64,000 nucleotides of DNA from Bacillus sp. J33 (GTDB lineage: Bacteria; Bacillota; Bacilli; Bacillales; Cytobacillaceae). Shown piece by piece: positions 61,467 through 64,000 of the stretch (positions within the stretch are counted from its first letter, which is position 1; each line of letters starts with the position of its first letter). The stretch lies in NCBI RefSeq assembly GCF_000518885.1, contig NZ_JAEL01000004.1, forward strand, positions 38,543 through 102,542. The letters run 5' to 3'. Both the position numbers and the translations under genes were made by a program. The notes below the pieces were generated by a model, which worked only from the letters and a program-made list of their open reading frames with translations, searched no databases and was not told where the DNA came from.

Positions 61467-63320
61467 TTACCTCAATTCCTTGTTATACTTTGTCTCAATC
61501 AGCGGCAAAAAATAAGGGGTCCGGCGGGATAAAAGCAATAATTCCTGGTTAAACCACCAATCTGATTGTAGAGTTTTGAATTCAGCCACCAATGCTTCCT
61601 CTTTATCACTAGATGCTGCTACAGGCTGGTCAAGTCCGTACAAAGGATCTAGAGTGTATAGGCTGCTGCCGCCTAAATAGTTATTTTCTGTCCCCACATA
61701 GTTTGCTACTACAGTATAAGCTTGCGCACCGATTGCGACTGCATCCCAGGTCACCATGGCGCGATCTGGATATTTATTTGCTGACATCGTTTTATTAATT
61801 TCCATTTCTCCTCCATACTGACCATGCCAAGCAGAAGGAATTGCGATGATATCAGCACGTTTCACAGCTAATACTCCTGCTGCTTCAGGATATTGGGCAT
61901 CCTCTCCGATAATCATTCCGATTTTCCCCAGATCCTCTGTTTGAAATACAGGTAAGGAATTCCCTTCTTTTGCCCACTTTCGATCACTTTCACTAAGGTG
62001 TGTTTTTTGATAGGCACCTGCAAGTTTCCCTTCTTTTGAAACAAGAATGGCAGAATTATATAAGTTATGATTATTTTTTTCTATTAACCCAAATACGATG
62101 GATACCTGATATTCTTTTGCAAGCTGTGATATAAATGAAGCAGATTCTCCATTTAAATCCTCTGCAAGCGATTCTATCTCAGTCACCTCTTTTCCATCTA
62201 CTGGTCCTGTTAATGATAATTCAGGGAGCACAACGAAATTTAAGTCTTGATTCTGCGATTTAGCCTCTTTAAGTAATTTAGAAATTTTCCTCTTGTTTTT
62301 TTCCTTATCTCCAATTATAGGTTCATATTGTAAGGGTGCTGCGACAATTTCTTTCGAATCAGTGTTTTTAGTATAATCCCATGGTTCAATATAAAGCATT
62401 AGCTCTTGATAAATTTCCGGTCTCCTATTGGATAAATACTCTTTGTTTTTATTGTTATAAAGCTTAGGGTCAATTTCGGCATAGGTAATTGTGGGTTCAT
62501 CTATGTCCTCCTCTTCTGTCATGACCACTTGTGCTTCTGCAAGCTTTTCGCCATTAGGCGACCAGACTGCGCTTCCGCCGATCATATGAAAATCTTTTTC
62601 AGTATTGGACCGGTTCGCACTAACAATATACATCCCATTTTGCTGTGCCCGAGCAGGCAAAGCCGAAATGGTTTGAGCGGATGAGTTCGTAGGAAAAGCT
62701 AAGATATCAGCACCTGCAATTCCAGCTAATCTTGCTGTCTCAAAATAAGCAGAATCCATGCAAATGTTTATGGCGATTTTCCCTATTTCTGTATCGAATA
62801 CAGGCACTCCCAGATCTCCCCAGGCAGCCCAGTGCATCTCCGTTTCCCACAATTGGGTTTTACGATACTTTCCTATGTAGCCATCAGGTCCAACGAGAGC
62901 TGCAGAGTTATAGTACATATTGGTTTTTTCATCTACTTCGGGCATTCCAAATACCATGTATCCATTATATTTCTTTGTTAATTTTTCAAATTCTTCTGTT
63001 GTTTTGCCTGGAATGGTATCGACAAATGGTTTAATGGATTCCCGGTCGGCATAATAATATCCAGTTGTGGACATCTCTGGTGCTACAACAAGCTTAGCCC
63101 CATTTTTAAATGCCTTTTCAGCTACTTTCAATAGCTCCTCTACGTTTTTCTCTCTTTCGTTTAAGATTGGATTAAATTGAATGGATGCAACTTGAAACGG
63201 TTTAGCCATTTGCGAATTTTTTTCAGCTGATTCTTCTTTGGATGTGTTGGATGTACAACCTATTAACATAAGTAATGAAACAAATGCAATTACCAGAAAA
63301 ACCTTTTTTGTGCCTTTCAT
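61467..63320 (-). CDS. Exported lipoprotein with two tandem nitrilase domains
   Basis: The 617-residue protein has a lipoprotein signal with lipobox LMLIGC (Cys22). Domain 1 (about 42-300) has the complete CN-hydrolase triad: Glu82 (APEMSTTGYY), Lys154 (YRKTQLWETE) and Cys187 (INICMDSAYFE). Domain 2 (about 325-600) keeps Glu367 (LPELSLTG) and Lys439 (YQKTHLSESD), but the Cys position is Gly472 in MIIGEDAQYPE, so it is probably inactive. Nitrilases normally act in the cytoplasm. The ATG follows GGGAGAG. Possible roles are amide or nitrile hydrolysis at the cell surface. Confidence 0.85.
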   Translation of the reverse strand: MKGTKKVFLVIAFVSLLMLIGCTSNTSKEESAEKNSQMAKPFQVASIQFNPILNEREKNVEELLKVAEKAFKNGAKLVVAPEMSTTGYYYADRESIKPFVDTIPGKTTEEFEKLTKKYNGYMVFGMPEVDEKTNMYYNSAALVGPDGYIGKYRKTQLWETEMHWAAWGDLGVPVFDTEIGKIAINICMDSAYFETARLAGIAGADILAFPTNSSAQTISALPARAQQNGMYIVSANRSNTEKDFHMIGGSAVWSPNGEKLAEAQVVMTEEEDIDEPTITYAEIDPKLYNNKNKEYLSNRRPEIYQELMLYIEPWDYTKNTDSKEIVAAPLQYEPIIGDKEKNKRKISKLLKEAKSQNQDLNFVVLPELSLTGPVDGKEVTEIESLAEDLNGESASFISQLAKEYQVSIVFGLIEKNNHNLYNSAILVSKEGKLAGAYQKTHLSESDRKWAKEGNSLPVFQTEDLGKIGMIIGEDAQYPEAAGVLAVKRADIIAIPSAWHGQYGGEMEINKTMSANKYPDRAMVTWDAVAIGAQAYTVVANYVGTENNYLGGSSLYTLDPLYGLDQPVAASSDKEEALVAEFKTLQSDWWFNQELLLLSRRTPYFLPLIETKYNKELR

Positions 63321-63378
63321 ATAACTACTCTCCCTCTGTTATTGAAATTACTTTTGCCCTGGGGGGTATTTACATCAT

Positions 63379-63427
63379 GAAAAAAAGCCTCGGACATTTA
63401 CACATTATTCATGTCCGAAAGCTTTTT
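63379..63427 (-). terminator. Terminator of glcF
   Basis: Stem AAAGC..TCGGACAT/ATGTCCGA..GCTTT, followed by TTTTTTT on the minus strand. Confidence 0.8.
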
Positions 63428-63464
63428 CTAAGTTGTTTATTCATGTTAGCCATGTCTAAGAGTA

Positions 63465-64000
63465 TCAGGTCCCAGCTGTCATTCCGCACGCTCTTGCCAG
63501 CAATTCGACAAGATGAATGGATTCAGGCTGCGCCTCACCAAAGGTATTGATGCCATGTGTCATTTGAATCAGGCATCCTGGGTTGGATGTTACAACAATA
63601 TCCGGTTTAATCTGATTGACTTCACTCATTTTTCCATTCAGTATTTTCATGGATTCGTCGTATTGTTGAATATTATAGACGCCTCCTGATCCGCAGCATG
63701 AGTTTTTGCTTGGCAATTCTATATACTGGACTCCTGGAATACGTTTAATCAGCTTTTCCGGGTAAGCTCCCGCTTTTTGTACATTCGTTAAGTGACAAGA
63801 GGGCTGATAGGTGACGACCTTGTTTAATGGTTCAGTAAACGGCAGTGAATCCAGGGAATAAAGAACTTCCGTTATGTCTTTGACTTTTTTCGAAAAGCTC
63901 TTCGCCTTTGATTCCCATTCTGTACCGATTTCTTCCTCCAATAAATGGTCGTATTCTTGAAGGAGTGCCCCGCAGCCTCCTGCATTTGAAATAATCGAAT
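63465..64000 (-). CDS. glcF: Glycolate oxidase iron-sulfur subunit GlcF (partial, runs off window)
   Basis: The visible C-terminal ~178 residues carry two CCG (heterodisulfide reductase-type) domains: SNAGGCGALLQEYDHLL at the window edge and YQPSCHLTNVQKA, CCGSGGVYNI and VTSNPGCLIQMTHG. The frame stays open to base 64000. GlcF passes electrons from the FAD subunits GlcD/GlcE during glycolate oxidation. An LutA/LldE-like paralogue is a less likely alternative. Confidence 0.83.
   Translation of the reverse strand, partial: SIISNAGGCGALLQEYDHLLEEEIGTEWESKAKSFSKKVKDITEVLYSLDSLPFTEPLNKVVTYQPSCHLTNVQKAGAYPEKLIKRIPGVQYIELPSKNSCCGSGGVYNIQQYDESMKILNGKMSEVNQIKPDIVVTSNPGCLIQMTHGINTFGEAQPESIHLVELLARACGMTAGT

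Overview
The window reads as the chromosome of an endospore-forming member of the Bacillaceae, probably an environmental Bacillus, Cytobacillus or Mesobacillus relative. The evidence is AT-rich DNA, strong AGGAGG ribosome binding sites with many TTG and GTG starts, sigma-A promoters, rho-independent terminators, a spore germination permease, and homologues of YtrE/YtrF, YjcL, YnzG/SunI, AdaA/Ogt and PurU. No rRNA, tRNA or CRISPR was seen. The only mobile-element trace is a broken IS110 transposase. The proteins are closest to B. subtilis/B. cereus families, so species identity is inference.

Layout. 1-12 kb: a 52-bp tandem array, an aminoglycoside 6-adenylyltransferase, a nucleobase permease, a frameshifted kinase-like gene, a DUF819 membrane protein, a YtrEF-like ABC pair, a second 52-bp array, HtpX and small proteins. 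12-17.5 kb: an Na+-symporter and the kynurenine pathway (kynU-kynB-kynA on the minus strand, with a divergent TetR regulator and an operator over a consensus promoter). 17.7-22 kb: a four-gene envelope operon, HtrA protease, PpiC-type foldase, FtsX-type permease and ATPase. 22.5-24.4 kb: a PepSY membrane protein and a FixH/YtkA lipoprotein. 24.5-32.2 kb is a phosphorus block: GntR regulator, tyrosine-phosphatase-like enzyme, PhnDCEE importer, TatA and the Tat-exported phosphatase PhoX behind four Pho-box repeats. 32.3-33.3 kb: a SufU paralogue and a [2Fe-2S] thioredoxin-like protein, each behind a Zur/Fur-like box. 33.7-37.7 kb: an amine or amide utilisation operon (permease, YtcJ amidohydrolase, nitrilase).

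38-46.9 kb: purU, an IS110 remnant, a MATE exporter and a nikABCDE operon with a textbook promoter plus Fur box. 47-53.2 kb is a graveyard of frameshifted genes (MpsC/DUF2294, DUF3888, GerAB, lysozyme-like) around one intact GerAB. 53.4-57.3 kb: a NarK-like MFS transporter and an alkylation-repair cluster (adaA-ogt divergent from alkA). 57.5-64 kb: a vanadium-haloperoxidase homologue, a MefA-like MFS pump behind a ribosome-stalling leader peptide and an attenuator, a lipoprotein with two nitrilase domains (the second lacks its catalytic Cys), and the C-terminal part of glcF.

The strongest leads are the macrolide-type leader (MTASMRLRFPLFIR) upstream of the MFS pump; the 52-bp arrays, two of which share a spacer but carry different inverted repeats; the exported double nitrilase; and the metal-box-controlled SufU paralogue pair.
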